Origin: Cervus elaphus
Lineage: Eukaryota > Chordata > Mammalia > Artiodactyla > Cervidae
DNA length: 64,000 nucleotides
Assembly (NCBI RefSeq): GCF_910594005.1
Contig: NC_057826.1
Span: 84,565,163-84,629,162, forward strand
Reading direction: 5' to 3'
The notes beneath the pieces were generated by a model. It saw only the letters and a list, made by a program, of their open reading frames with translations. It was not told where the DNA came from and did not search any database. The position numbers and the translations under genes are program-made. How positions within the stretch are numbered: the stretch's first letter is position 1; each line of letters opens with the position of its first letter. Shown one piece after another: positions 1-12,059 of this stretch.

Positions 1-567
1 TAATCAGATAATGTGGGTGCAAGTGCTTCGTGAAGTGTCAGGGCTGAGAGCTAGAAGCCGAGGCCGCCTTCACACCCAGGAGGCTTGGACACAGGGGGCC
101 TGACTCTGCCCAAAGCTTTAGAGAGGAGGGCTACACTGCCTGGTTTATAATAACTCTCTCAATGTCCACGTCCACCCAGAGAAGACAGCGGTAGGCAGCC
201 TACTCGGATAGTCTGAGCCTCCTGGGGCAGCACGTGGAGGAGGAAGTGTGATGACAGAGGCAAAAGGGTGGGGAGCCCAAAATATCTCTCATGCAGAATC
301 TTGGGGTTCCACTGTGAGCTCACCCACCTCCTGGGTCAGGGTTATCTATTGCCCTGGGGCTTCTATTAAATCACACATCTCCTGATGTGACCATTTTTCT
401 TCCTGTTTGCTCTATCTGGACCTGCAGTAAACATGCAATACTGTTTTTTGACTTCTCACCCCTGGCATCAACATCTAGCACCACTGATAGTCCCTGCTTC
501 TGTGCCAGAAGGAGTGAGCGTTGCAGGTACTTCCCTGAGGGCCCAGCAGAATATGGAACCTTTCGGG

Positions 568-747
568 TAGTGGCTCCCAAACTTCACTGCCCCAGGGAAT
601 CAGTTGGAAATCTTTAAAATACACTGATGCCTGGCTCCCCCTTCCCAGACACTGGGATTAAATTGATACGGGATGCCCACTTGGGCACTGGAATTTTTAA
701 AACTTCCCATGTGATTCTAAAACAAAAGCAAAGTTTGAGAACCACTA
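568..747. mobile_element. MER5A-type hAT-Charlie DNA transposon
   Basis: About 180 bp, starting tagtggctcccaaac and ending gtttgagaaccacta, which are inverted copies of the MER5A terminus. The interior has the characteristic GATGCCTGGCTCCCC and a mirrored second half. This is an old non-autonomous element with no coding capacity. The flanking 8-bp duplication has decayed. Confidence 0.85.
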
Positions 748-900
748 GGGAGAGGGAGAGGGATGATGGAGTCGGGGAAAGGAGGGTCTTCGGGAGCAAG
801 CATATGGGTTTTCACAACTGAGTTGCCAGTCAGTCCCTTCTGATAACCTTATGAGAAATTCTGAAGGCCTACTTCTGATTTATGACTTTCCCCCCTAATT

Positions 901-983
901 TACGGATGTGAGAGTTGGACCGTGAAGAAGACCGAGTGCCAAAGAATTGATGCTTCTGAATTGTGATCCCGGAGAAGAGGAGT
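901..983 (+). mobile_element. BovB LINE fragment
   Basis: Matches the late coding part of BovB (GGATGTGAGAGTTGGAC, then AAAGAATTGATGCTTCTGAA) and loses similarity after about 80 bp. It is an isolated remnant beside the MER1-type element. Confidence 0.75.
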
Positions 984-1017
984 TTTGCAATAAGCATTGC
1001 ATGTCCTTCGTCCAAAG

Positions 1018-1209
1018 CAGGGGTCCCCAGTGTCCAGCATCTAAGGCTGATGATCTGAGGTGGGGCTCATGTAATAATAATAGAAATAAAGTGCACAATA
1101 AATGGAATGTGCTTGAACCACCCCCAAACCATTCCCCTCCGCCCTGGTCTGTGGAAAAATTGTCTTTCATGAAACTGGCCCCTGGTCCCCAAAAGGTTGG
1201 GGACTGCCG
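1018..1209. mobile_element. MER1-type hAT-Charlie element with intact target duplication
   Basis: A 192-bp non-autonomous hAT element. The left end is CAGGGGTCCCC and the right end, reversed, is CGGCAGTCCCC. The interior has GTCTGTGGAAAAATTG and CATGAAACTGGCCCCTGGTC, typical of the MER1/Charlie3 group. The 8-bp GTCCAAAG occurs at 1010-1017 and again at 1210-1217, as expected for an hAT target duplication. Confidence 0.8.
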
Positions 1210-1261
1210 GTCCAAAGTGTGGGTACCGCCAACCCAGGGTGTGCCCAATCTGCCAGCGGCT

Positions 1262-1306
1262 GTCCCCAACACACAAGCACACGCAGGCACGCACGCTCAC
1301 ACTTTA
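1262..1306. repeat. CA/CG-rich simple sequence
   Basis: Imperfect run of CACA and CACG dinucleotides (acacaagcacacgcaggcac and onward). Low complexity, non-coding. Confidence 0.6.
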
Positions 1307-1784
1307 TACATGCCCCCTCCCCCCATATAAACTACTCTCCACACCACTTCTTCCCAGGCCTCCAGCTGCACTCCTGCCTTCCCTCCCTCCCAACCAGAAC
1401 TTCCTGGCCTCATGTCCTACACCTCAGGGCCCTGGGGTCTTCGGCCTGTTCATCTGAAATAATATATATAATAAACGAGAGCGTGCTAAGGAGGACACTG
1501 GAGGGTCAGTCCATTTCTCCCTGTGGGTCATCTATGTGCATGTTCAGAGCGACGTTTTAGAGAAGGCCATTTAGCCCAGAGGTGGTCTCTCCTGGGTGTC
1601 CAGACCCCTGGGCAGTCCTCCGGGAGCTCTGTTTTGGGTGGAGGCTTTGTTTGTGCTAGAGCTCACAGTGGGTCCACTGATTTGCCCCCTTGTCTCTAGT
1701 GTCTGCCCTCTGCCAATTCTCTCCGATCCAGCTTACATACTGTTGTCTAATTTTTCCGGAGTAGAGCTCTGTGGCAGTAACTCT

Positions 1785-2100
1785 TCCACTCTGAAATTTT
1801 CAATGGCTCCCTACTCTCCCTACTATCTTGACTTTCAAAGCCAAATTCCTTATGAGACGTCAGAACTGCTGTGGTCCCGGCCTGACCCTGCCTTGATACA
1901 ATCGCCCACCCTCCTGCTCTTGCCACACACGTGACTATCCACACCCCTGACCTCCCATGCTCCCACCACCTTCAGAGCATCATTTAGTGCCCTGCTCATA
2001 ACAAGAACTTGAGCTGGGTCAATGACTATCACCCTGTTTCCTACCTCTGAGTCTTTGCTCATGCTGTTCCTTCAGCCCAGACGCCCTTCCCTTCTAGTGC
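1785..2100 (+). mobile_element. L2 LINE remnant
   Basis: Contains the L2 3'-region phrases for 'TGGCTCCCTACT', 'CCACCTTCAGAG' and 'TCTTTGCTCATGCTGTTCCTTC', diverged as expected for this old family. No open frame is retained. Confidence 0.6.
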
Positions 2101-2715
2101 ACGTCTATCCTCAGCACCCAGAAACCACTGTCCAGGGACCAGACATATCTCTCGACCTTTCCCATGCTGGGAGATAATTCTGGATCCTGTTCTTCTGACC
2201 TTGAGAAATTCTAGGTCTGGGGCTGAGCTTCGGGGTAGATTCACAGTCAAAGGGCAGAGTGTCTAACAAAGGCTGTGATGCTCTGAAGGCTGTCACCCTG
2301 TCAGACAAAAGTTCATGGAGAGACCTCAGGAAGCCTCCCAACTTCATGACTTCCTGTTTTGATTTTTCCCCTTGGTCTTTTATCTTTGTGTTTTTCAAGC
2401 TGGAAAGGGTTTGCTGGTTTTTCCAGTTAAAATCCCTAGTGAGCATGTGTGCTTATGTTCTGGGGGAAAATGGTGGGAGCGGGTCCCCTGGGGGGCGGGG
2501 GGAGAGGGTTTGTTTGGGGAAGAGATGTAAGGAATTCTCTTTCTCCTGGTATGCATTTGAGCACTTGGAGATGAACCCGGTTTTCCCAGGCTCCAGCAGG
2601 AAGAGGTAATAAGGCCACCTTTGTCCTCAGTCCTGGGCTGTGTCATGCGGCAGACCCCAGGGGAAGAGATAAGAGACTCCTTGAGGCTGAAATGGGAAAA
2701 AATTGAGTAACAGTG

Positions 2716-2748
2716 GGTGTGTAAGTGAGTGTGAGTGTGTGTGTGTGT
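2716..2748. repeat. (GT)n microsatellite
   Basis: Interrupted GT repeat ending in a run of about nine perfect units. Short simple-sequence tract. Confidence 0.85.
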
Positions 2749-4949
2749 TGGGGAGAAGGATGCCTGGGACCTCAGTGTTCAGACTAGCCCCTGCAGTTTC
2801 CTGATTACTGGCCCCTTTTTATTAAGATAAAATCCCATGCTAAAACATAAAGAAAATAAGAAAACTCCAAACTTACTGTGCCTGATGAGTCTACACAGAG
2901 TGGGGTTTTTAAGGGGGTTCCTGGGGGTGTGGGTTTCTGGCCCTGGCTGTTCATAGTCTCCTGGGGAGACAAAGAGCTGGACAGGTGCAGGGTGGGCTGT
3001 GCTTCGGTCGGGGAAATGCCGGGGCTGTGGGAGTGCAGAAGAGGGGCAGGTAGCTGAGGCTCTGAAATCCAGAAAGGCTTCCCAGAGGAAGCGTGGGAGG
3101 CCCGAAAGATTGATAGCACACAGCCAAGGACGGTGTGGGGGGATGCTTACGACACAGAAGGACCAGTCCCTGCCGGATAAGTGGAGAGAAAGACCAGAGA
3201 AGAAGGGCCAGTTTAGATGGTTCGGGGGACTTGCTGGCCTCATGAAGGGGTGTGGGCTTCACCCCGTGGGCCTTAAGTATGATGGGGCTGCAGACCACAG
3301 AGAGGAGAGCCCCTCACACCCCGTCCTCCCTTCATGCTCCAGTGTCCCATTGAAGGGAAGAAGGGGAGTGAGCCAAAATCTGTGTCTACTGGAAATGGAA
3401 AAGAATTGGCAAAAAAAACAAAACAGCATCTATGCAAATTGTGGGGGAAACCTTAGTTTTGCTTGTTTTACAAGGGGCAGAAAAGCAAGAGAAAAGGAGA
3501 GCGCTTGCACCATCTCGAGGCTGTCCACACCAGCCCTGCCCTTCCTCCCTGCCGCAGAGCCAAGAGGACAAAAATCCCCCTTTCCATTTGCCATCTGGCC
3601 CAGGGAAAAAGGACAGAAAGGTGGACCCTCTTGCCTGAAGCTCTTCCTGCAACCTCCCCACACACCTATTTCTCCTGCAGAGTGAAAGGAAAATCATTAG
3701 GGGCCATTATTTTGGGCCAGCCCACCAGGGGTTTGGCGAGCATCTCTAAAGCTCTGTTCCAGTGGACAGGGCAGCAGCCCGGAGTCAGGGCTCCGGCAGA
3801 TAATGTTAATTGCTTCCTGTGTCCCTCCTGAGTCTCACCAACTTTGGAGATCTGAGCTGGACATGGATGAGATGAAGTCTGAATGTCTGCCTGGGGCCAC
3901 GTGACCCCCTAGAGCTCTGACAGCTGTCTGCTAAGCTTCTGAGACCCCCGGTACCTCTCTGCATTCACAGTCGATTCCCAGAGGCCTCGGGTAAGTTAAT
4001 CCTCACAAATGTCTTCACATCCGCCCCTTCCTCTCCAGGCCCACCCTGCCTCCCACCTCTAGGCACTCCATACTCTCCCAGCCGTTCTCCTTCATGCCTG
4101 CCTTTTCCCAAACCCCACTGTGACATCGGCATTCTATTAATATAATGATTTGCATTGTGCGGCCCCTCCAGAACTTTCCACGGTTTCTGGGGACCCTCCT
4201 GCTGTGGGCTGCATTGATGAGACGCAGTGCCTCACCTCCCATTGTGAAGCTGAAATGGGTCTCCTCCGACCTGGGGTCTCCTGCTGGCCAAGCAGGGACA
4301 TGTAGATGGGCTTGGCCAATAGACCTTCCGCCCAGGATGGCCAAGCTCTGATTTAACTTGGTGCTCACTTGTGTTCCAGTTCGATTTGCCAGCACCCAGC
4401 CCCTTGGATCTATGAAGGCCCCCAACCCACTTTTGCTCAGGAAGATCAAGGTTGACTTTTATGGCCAGCCAGGGATCCTGAACTGAGTCAGCGCCCTTGT
4501 CCCTACCTGATTATATCCAGCTCATCTGCTTGGCCTTTGAGGGACTCACACACCCTGTTCCACACCCTCCACCAACTTACCAACCAGTTTCTTCAACGCT
4601 ACTGGTGGTCACACTTCTCAATTTTAAATATTATATCTCGGGTCCTTATAAAATACTGCAATCTCCCTACATCCCAATATTTTGATGACCACATTTTTTT
4701 TTTCTCAGACTGCTTCTCACATCTAGAAGAAACACAGAACTTCTTTGCCAGGTCATATGTGTCCTAACCCTTGAATTCGGAAAATATGGTCCCCAAACAG
4801 GGTGTTCCTCACTGGCCCATGACAGCCTCACCCTCCCTCCCCACCTTCCTCATAACACACGTCTTTCCCAGGCTGGGCCGCTGGGCCTGTGCAAGCCTTA
4901 GCCATCCTTCCCCTTGGCTTTCACAATTCTCCCCATAACTCACCACTTG

Positions 4950-5135
4950 TGATAATACTGATGATCACTGAGGGGCTTCTACATGTCAGGCCTGAAACCA
5001 AATGTTATTTCAATTATTTATCAAGATAACTGTATAAAGTACATATCATTGTGTCCATTTTACAGAGGAGGAAACTGAAGCTCAGTGAAATTAACACAGT
5101 GTAAGGTCAGGACGCAAGCCTCAGTCTGTGTGACT
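4950..5135 (-). mobile_element. MIR SINE
   Basis: Reverse-orientation MIR: 'CATTTTACAGAGGAGGAAACTGAAGC' is the complement of the MIR core 'cctcagtttcctcatctgtaaaatg', followed by a degraded tRNA-side segment. Confidence 0.75.
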
Positions 5136-5149
5136 TCTCAATTAGAATG

Positions 5150-5275
5150 TAATCTACCTGAGAGGTAGTGCTTGGTCTAGTTCTCTGCTATAAGTCCAGT
5201 GTCTGGAATTGTGCCCGACTGATGGTAGGCTCTCAGTAAATTCAGTAAATTTTCATTGAACGGATTAATGATGCC
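5150..5275 (+). mobile_element. L2 LINE 3' end
   Basis: Starts AGAATGTAATCTACCTGAGAGG and ends with the L2-like 'GTAGGCTCTCAGTAAATTCAGTAAATTTTCATTGAA'. An old 3' terminal fragment. Confidence 0.7.
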
Positions 5276-6134
5276 ATAAACTTTGGGCCTCATCAGGTCC
5301 CCTGTACAGTTGCATGGGTTGTGCACTGCACAATTCAAGGGGCTCTAATTCACATGGTGTGGAGCCTCCTGTGATGCTCTGGGCTTAACCATGATGCTGC
5401 CCTGCTTCTTCACTTAGTACTGACTTGTGTTTGCTTTGTTTCATGGTTGTTGGTTGCCTCTCCCGAGAGATTATCAGTACCGTCATCTTAAATGAGATAA
5501 TGATGGTTTCTCAGCAGAGTGTGGGACAAAAGGGAAACCTAAGACATAAGAGACCTGTTTCTTATGCCCTCTGGCTACAAATACAAGGTCAGGTCTGTAT
5601 TTAAGACGGAATGACTCCCCAACCTCATGCTGCCAGTTGCACCAATGTGGCTTTTGTCAGCAGTGGCAGTGGGTCACAGGGCATCACCCACACTCCCCGG
5701 GCTGGCCCACTCCTCTGCCTTATCCGCAGAGTGAACTCACCATCCGCCAAGAGCATGCTGACTGTGCAGAGGGAGGCCGAATGCCCACCATCTCCCTTGC
5801 TTCAACACCACCAAGGCTCAGCCCTGGGCTACCACTGGCCCCTGGAAGCTGTGAAATGCATGGGCAGAGCCGGGAACCTCTGGCTCAGACCCTCAGCCTT
5901 GCTCCATCAGGGACATCTAAGAGACCAGAGAAAGGGTCGCACCACCTCCGAGGCAAGGGCCCTGGGACCTCAATGACCTTGAAAACTCCCTTTAAATAGT
6001 GAGTGAGCAGCCCAATCCTTAGATGGCCCTCCCTCTCCAAGCCTTCTCCTGGCTGAATCTGTAGAGGCTGGTGATCCTCGGGGGCTGGGGCTGGGCTGGT
6101 GGGAGCAGGAACCTACTGCAGCACTTTAAGCTCT

Positions 6135-6290
6135 GAGGCTCTGGGGTCCAGTTCGACTCCGCTCTCACTGATGGTGACTGAGCAAGTTCCTTCCTCCTGG
6201 GCTTCAGTTTCCTCATGACAATAAATGCACGCTCATGCGGCACAGCGCCTGGCACTAAGTAAGCCCTCAGTCAGTATCAGTTATCATCAT
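6135..6290 (+). mobile_element. MIR SINE
   Basis: Forward MIR, with 'GGCTTCAGTTTCCTCATGA' followed by 'GCGCCTGGCACTAAGTAAGCCCTCA'. Confidence 0.75.
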
Positions 6291-6639
6291 CATCTCCAAA
6301 ATGGGGGTCTGCATTCCCCTTCTACTCCTGTGCCCTGCACAGCAACCCAGGCCCGGACCACTCCCACCCCTGCCTGTGCTCCGTCGCCTACCCAACGATG
6401 AGCCCTCCAGGGCCGGGTGTGTGTCTAACCCATCCTCACACCCCAGACCGAGCGCAGCCCCACCCGGCACGCATGCCCAGAAGTGACTGGTGAACAAAAC
6501 GGAAACCTCAGGGTCCTTCCAGCTCTGTCTATGGCTACAAGTTGAACCTCCCCCCATACGCTCATCAAACACAGACAAGGACCCTCCCTGGGTTTGGCAC
6601 TGGCCACCTAGAGATGGAATCCTTTTTCTGAATGCCAGC

Positions 6640-6736
6640 TCCACGACAATGTGTTTTCCTCACTCTTGTAACCACAACACCTAGCACAGTGCCAGGCACA
6701 GAGTAGACTCTACTGATGAATATTTATTGAATGAAC
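6640..6736 (+). mobile_element. L2 LINE 3' end
   Basis: Contains 'CACCTAGCACAGTGCCAGGC' and ends 'TGATGAATATTTATTGAATGAA', the L2 terminal pattern. Confidence 0.7.
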
Positions 6737-7881
6737 GCAAGAGTGAGAAGCAGGTGACGTTTCCAGGGCACACCCTCCCTCACCCACCTAGAGGCCCAGG
6801 GCAGGCTTTTGCTCTTCTGCTCCTCTTGTCAAGCTGAGTTGGGCTGTCAGAGGGGCAGGGAGGGGAACACACCCCCTGTTTACACCTGCCATCTGGCCTC
6901 TAGCCAGATCCATTATCTTTCCAGTGACTTGGGGCTACTCTAATTCTCAAAAGATAAATGAGACATGATGCCTGGCCTGGGTTGAGCACTGGGGGATGCA
7001 GCCATGAAAGCCTGAGGCTGGGTGAGTGGTGCTTGTGTGTCTGGAGGCTCCTCATGGGAGACGGTGCAGGCCGCTCCTCTGCGCCTGGCCCTGGCTGCCC
7101 CACCTGCCAATCCCTGGCACACTCAGGTTGGCCAGTGGCCCCATGGCCACGTTCTGGGGGCTCTGTGTGGGGGAGGGCAGAGAGGGCTTCCATCAGTGTA
7201 GAAATTTGGGCTTCCTGATCCTTCAGAACCCACCCTCTGAGCTGTGGAGCCCTTGGCCATGCCTGGCTTGGTGGTCTCCCCAGACTGGGTGGCGCAGGGT
7301 TGACCCACCGGCATTGCAGGATGAACAAACAGCAGCGACATGGGCGCTGAGCAATTCTCCCGGGGGAATGTCAAGTGCATGATCAGCCTCAGGAAGGGAT
7401 AGTGGCACTTGGAGTGCAAAGTGGAGGCTCTTGTCAGTTACCAAAGGCCGAGCTCAGTCTCCCTGGGCAGGCCTTTGGGCCTCACTGGGCGCCAGGAGGC
7501 AAGGGTTTTCATGGAGCCTGATCTCTGCTTGGGAGGGGAAGGAAGCCCTGGTCCAGTCCAGCCTCACGTCTAGTTGCAAAGACCCTGTGGCCAGCGGGGT
7601 CAGAGACCAGGGTCTGTTCTTGACATGATGGTAGAGGAGACCATGGAGGCAGGAGGCAGGCCCAAGAGAAGGGGAGGGGAAATGTCACCCTCTGACCCCT
7701 CAGTCCCGACAGCTGAAGACTAGCTGTCTTCAGCTAGTTAAAGGCCAAGGTGGGCCAGGAGGAGCAGAGAGAGGTTCCACTTGAATTCAGGGTCCTCCCT
7801 TGGAGTATCTACCTAGCTCACGATGACTCCCTTACCAAGACTTTTACTCATAGATGTTGAGGCTCAAAGCTATGCTAATCC

Positions 7882-7912
7882 CCAACACACACTCACACTC
7901 ACACACACATAC
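7882..7912. repeat. (CA)n tract
   Basis: Short interrupted CA repeat running into the left copy of the duplication at 7903-8086. Confidence 0.75.
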
Positions 7913-8086
7913 AAAGCTGACTGGATCAGAATGAACATCTATTGATAATTCAAGTTTAGCCAATCAGATTCTCCGATCTGTCCCTCCCCACCCCCACCCC
8001 CACCTTTCCAATACACATGTACATTCAGCTGATTGGACCAAGATGGACATCTAATTCAAGTGGTGAGCCAATCAGATTCCCCGATC
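7903..8086. repeat. Imperfect direct duplication carrying CCAAT motifs
   Basis: Two related units, about 7903-7978 and 8012-8086, lie about 110 bp apart. Both read ACACAT, then AGCTGAYTGGA, GACATCT or AACATCT, AATTCAAGT, and GCCAATCAGATT followed by CCGATC. A C-rich CCCCCA tract separates them. Each unit has a GCCAATCAG box, and TATTTAAA follows the second copy at 8091. It may be a degraded LTR or a local duplication; I do not recognise the family. Confidence 0.75.
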
Positions 8087-8129
8087 ACCCTATTTAAAGT
8101 TTTAACCCCCTCCTTCCTCCCACACCTCT

Positions 8130-8330
8130 GTCATCTTCCCTAATTTATTTCTCTTCCTAGCATTAGTTACCTTTTACTATACTCTATGATTTACTTAATC
8201 GTCTGTCTCCCCTACTAGAACGTAGGTTCCACAAAGGCCAGAAATCTGTTTTGTTCTCTGCTGGGTCCCCACTGCTTCCAACAGTGCCTGGCATGTAGTA
8301 GGGGCTCAGCAAAAACTGGATGAGTAAGTG
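8130..8330 (+). mobile_element. L2 LINE 3' end
   Basis: Shows 'GTCTGTCTCCCCTACTAGAACG' then 'ACAGTGCCTGGCATGTAGTAGG', the typical L2 terminal segment. Confidence 0.8.
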
Positions 8331-8344
8331 TTTTCTTCCCAGGT

Positions 8345-8480
8345 AATATAATAATGGCTTACATTTACAGAACACCTACTATGTATTTGTGCTTTCTAAG
8401 CACCGTAAATATGTACTAACTTGTTATAATCTCCATTTTACAGATGACTTGCCTAAGGTCACATAGGGAAAGCTATCTCA
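8345..8480 (-). mobile_element. MIR SINE
   Basis: Reverse MIR: 'TTACAGAACACCTACTATGT', then 'TCCATTTTACAGATGACTTGCCTAAGGTCACATAG'. Confidence 0.75.
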
Positions 8481-8524
8481 CAAGTGCTGTGTATCTCTGT
8501 GTGTGTATTAATTACTCTATTAAT

Positions 8525-8730
8525 GACCTTGGTTTTATGGTTTACAAACATGTTTATTAACATCTTACTTGAGTCTCACCACTCTCCTGCAAGAGGCATT
8601 ATTTTCTTAATTTTAGAAATGAGAGAATAAAGGCTCAGAAAGGTTAACTGACTTGCTCAAAAAAGTGAAACTTTTTTTCACCAAAAAAGTGCCAGAGCTG
8701 AAACTACAACCTAGGATTATACACCCTCCC
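8525..8730 (-). mobile_element. MIR-like SINE remnant
   Basis: Reverse MIR-like core: 'GAAATGAGAGAATAAAGGCTCAGAAAGGTTAACTGACTTGCTC'. More diverged than its neighbour at 8345. Confidence 0.6.
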
Positions 8731-10006
8731 CTCAAGTCCCCAGGTCTTTCCAGACGTCAAGGCACCCTGCCTGCATCTAGAAGATGCTGTTCCAGCCTCA
8801 GAAGCTTATGCTTTCCCTGGGAAGATGAGCTAGAGGAAGGCTCATCAGTATTAGTTACCTTCTAATCTATCAGATTTGTAGGCCCAGGCAGAGGTGGAAC
8901 TCATCGAGGAGGGCGAATTGGCACGAGCTCGTTTCCCTTCAGTTACTGTGAAGTCCTCAGAGGCCTGAGAGCGAAGCAAAAGGCAGATGCTGGAAGGGGA
9001 CCTCCAGAGCAGACGGAAGCGGGTACAAACACTCCAGCTCACGCTGGACCAGAGGTATTCTCAGCATCATGGCTGCCTTCTTCAGATTACCTTCTGCTCC
9101 AGTTCCCAATTAAAGCATGGCTCACGGAGCCGGGAACAATACTGGACTTCCAGCCTGTGGTCTGACCAGTACCAAAGGGAGGGGGAGAGACTTCCTCCTT
9201 CTTTCTTGACCACGAGGTTTTGCTACCTTTTTATAAAAAGAACTCTGATGCTCTCAGCTCTGAAATTCCACCATTAGGGATTCATTCCTTACACTTCGCA
9301 GCTCTTAACATATAGATACTATTGATTAGAGCACAGTGGTAGGAGATAATGGTGGTCATTGTCAACTCACTCTGAATGAGCTTTGGGAACTTTCCTAAGA
9401 AAATTAGGCAGAACTAAGGGGAAAAGAGCATGAGGCCACTGGAGGAAGGTTGGAGAAGGGGAGGGAAAAAAGAGGATAAGGTGACTGGGGTCAGTGTGAG
9501 CTCTTAACCTCAGAACTGTCGGGTCCCACAGGGGAGCCCCTATCCATGAGCCTGTCTCTGGCAGTCAGAGGCCCTGCCCCTCCACCTACCTCCAGTATGA
9601 GACCCAGAGAGGAGAGGCATTTGTTCAAGGCCATGTGGGAAACAGTAGGTGATGCTATGCCCAGGTTTCCAGACACACAGTCTCCAGTCCCAGCCCTGTC
9701 AGTTTTGGAGGCGCCACTCACAAAAAGAGGGCAGTAAGGTCACCCCAAGAAGACACAGGGCACACATCAGTTACCTGAGTGCAGGGTACTGGCTTCACTC
9801 TACATCAGACACCGGCGGGGCATTCTGCTGACCCTTCTCGCCTTCCTGGCACATATGTACAGGGGCTATCCCTCCACTGCCTTCCTGAAGCCCTCTCATC
9901 AGGGAGCTCTCAGACCCCAAAGCGTTGCTTCTTTTCTGGAAAGCCTACCCGAGCCAGGGGAACAGCATAGAGGCAGAGCCGGGGGAGCTGTGCTACCTCC
10001 ATTCCA

Positions 10007-10020
10007 CCAGCAGAGGGCGG
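10007..10020 (+). promoter_or_regulatory. Candidate CTCF core site
   Basis: The 14 bases CCAGCAGAGGGCGG fit the published CTCF core CCASYAGRKGGCRS at every position. The site lies in sequence that does not look repetitive. Motif match only; occupancy is unknown. Confidence 0.5.
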
Positions 10021-11041
10021 TGGCTGCGCTGCTCTCAGCTGGAGCCAAAGTTTTAACGGCATAGGAAGAAATTCATCCCACCAGCCCTTCCTAAGGCTCT
10101 GGTTTCTGAGACACACTCTTGCCTTCGCTTAAATGTTTCCAGGCAACTCTAGCTCACTACTGTGCTATATTCACTAGAAACTTCTTTATATTGAGATGAA
10201 AATCTGCCTTCTTGTAATTCTCACTGTGAGCACCTAGCTATGCTTCTGGGCCACACAGAAAAAGTCAACCACTTTTTTATCTGCCAGGTCTTGAGAGTTG
10301 GAGTTGGCCGCCTGCAGTGCTGTGAAACTTTCAGCAAGGAACTTTTCTTCTCTGGGCCTTTATTTCTTATCTATGAGACAAAGGGAAGGATCCTGATAAA
10401 TCTAAGGCTCCTTCCAACTCTGATGTTTCAAATGACACTCCTTTCACAGTGAACACGGAAGGACAGAAGAGGGGGTGCTCTGCACGCCGTCTTGGGGGAA
10501 ATTTCTGGTATTCACGGTGCCTTCCAGGCACTGTGTTACCACCTTCCAAGCTACAGCCTGTTCTTAGACCCTTTCCTGAGGACTTGGGTTGTCCTGGCCA
10601 CTACACGCTCACCCGCTTCCACCTGAGCTCATCTGCAGCCCCGGCCACACCTGACACCTTCAGTAAGTGCAGCTGATCCAGCTGCCACGCAGGGGGCTGC
10701 TCCTGAGTCCTGGAGCTCACACCCCGGTCTCCTCATTCTGCCTGGCATCCCCTGGCCACTTGGTAGGGAGGGAGGACAGGCTCACGGGTGGCGGGTCCCC
10801 ACCTCATAACCTGGAAGGGCCTCAATGTTTTCTTTCCCTTTCCGCCTCTCCTTGGGCCTCTCATCCTGGGTCAGGATTCTTCTTGGTTCTCACAGTGCCT
10901 TTTCTCATCCCAAAGCTCAGTCACTGCATCATTTGTGGTTTCCTTTGAGAGTCAGATGAACTCACTGTCCTTAGACATTTTTGTTTTAATTTCAAAAGTT
11001 ATCCATACTCAAAGGAGACAACTTGAAAACACCCCAGAAAT

Positions 11042-11079
11042 ACACACACAGAAACACACACACACACACATACACACAT
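11042..11079. repeat. (CA)n microsatellite
   Basis: Interrupted CA repeat including a run of about ten perfect units. Likely length-polymorphic. Confidence 0.9.
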
Positions 11080-11419
11080 GGCCCAACTCCAGATTCCCAG
11101 GTTGTTCTACTATCCTCAGGAATAATCACTATTATTTTTGGTGTAAGTGTTCCCCTAATCTGCACTCAATGAACAAGTGGAATAAGGGCCTTTTGTTCCT
11201 GTTCACTATCCCTGTGGACCTCCCATCAGGCTCTCCTGGGCTCCCCCAAAAGTCAGGCATAATCAGAATTTTGTGAGTTGATGCACAGCCGCCCACAGCC
11301 CCCCCGGGACACTCTGTGTTCCTATGAAGTACTTTAATCCTGGGATGTGGTGGGAGGCAGCCTCCAGGTGGCCTCCTGCAGTCTCCACGTTCTGGGGTAC
11401 ACACTGCACCCTCCCACAT

Positions 11420-11755
11420 TGTACTGGGCTCAGTGTGTGATGCTAAGAAATGCAGTGAAGGCTATAGAAGCTGTGGCTTCTGCCTTGGGCTCTCTTCTTC
11501 TCTTGGATCACCACTCAGAGGAGGCCAGCTGCCATGCGTGGGGCCATTTAGCTTGTGGAGAGGCCTGGGTGGTGAGGAAGGAAGACCTCCTACCAACAGC
11601 CATGTGAGAGTGAGCTTGAAAATGACTTTCCCCAACTGAGCCTTCAGATGACTGCAGTCCCAGTCAATTGCTTAACCTCATGAGAGATTCCGAGCCAGAA
11701 CTACCCAGCTAAGTTTGGGGGTCATTTGTTACGCAGCAGTAGAAAGTCATACAGT
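11420..11755 (+). mobile_element. MaLR (MLT1-like) LTR remnant
   Basis: The end of the region reads 'CTTCAGATGACTGCAGTCCC', 'CTCATGAGAGATTCCGAGCCAGAACTACCCAGCTAAG' and 'TCATTTGTTACGCAGCAGTAGA', a MaLR-type LTR 3' half. The usual AATAAA part is deleted. The left boundary is uncertain. Confidence 0.55.
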
Positions 11756-12059
11756 TTTCATCTGTTGTGAGGGAAGCATGACAGGCACGAGCATCATGAG
11801 AAAATGAAGCACAGAACAAATAAGCCATGGAGGTGAGACCTTCACCCACACGTTTGTCCACAGCCAGAGAGAAGCAAATCTGATGCATGAACTTTCTTGG
11901 GTCTCCAGTTTGAGCTCCAACCCCTGATATTTCAGAGGTCCCCTCCTCACTTAAAAAAAAAGGCAGTAATAAAAAAAAAGGAAAGTTGGGAAATACAGAT
12001 GAGAGATAACTACTATTCTACCCTGGTGAATATTAGCTTCATTTAATACCCAGCTGGAG

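Noticed and set aside
2999..3685. 228-residue open frame
   Set aside because: No family resemblance and charged, irregular composition. Overlapping long frames on the opposite strand show that the region is merely poor in stop codons.
7770..7800. Minus-strand peptide resembling the coronin phrase KWN
   Set aside because: Only three or four residues agree with the next coronin exon (NVLDIKWNPF). The surrounding residues and splice sites do not match.
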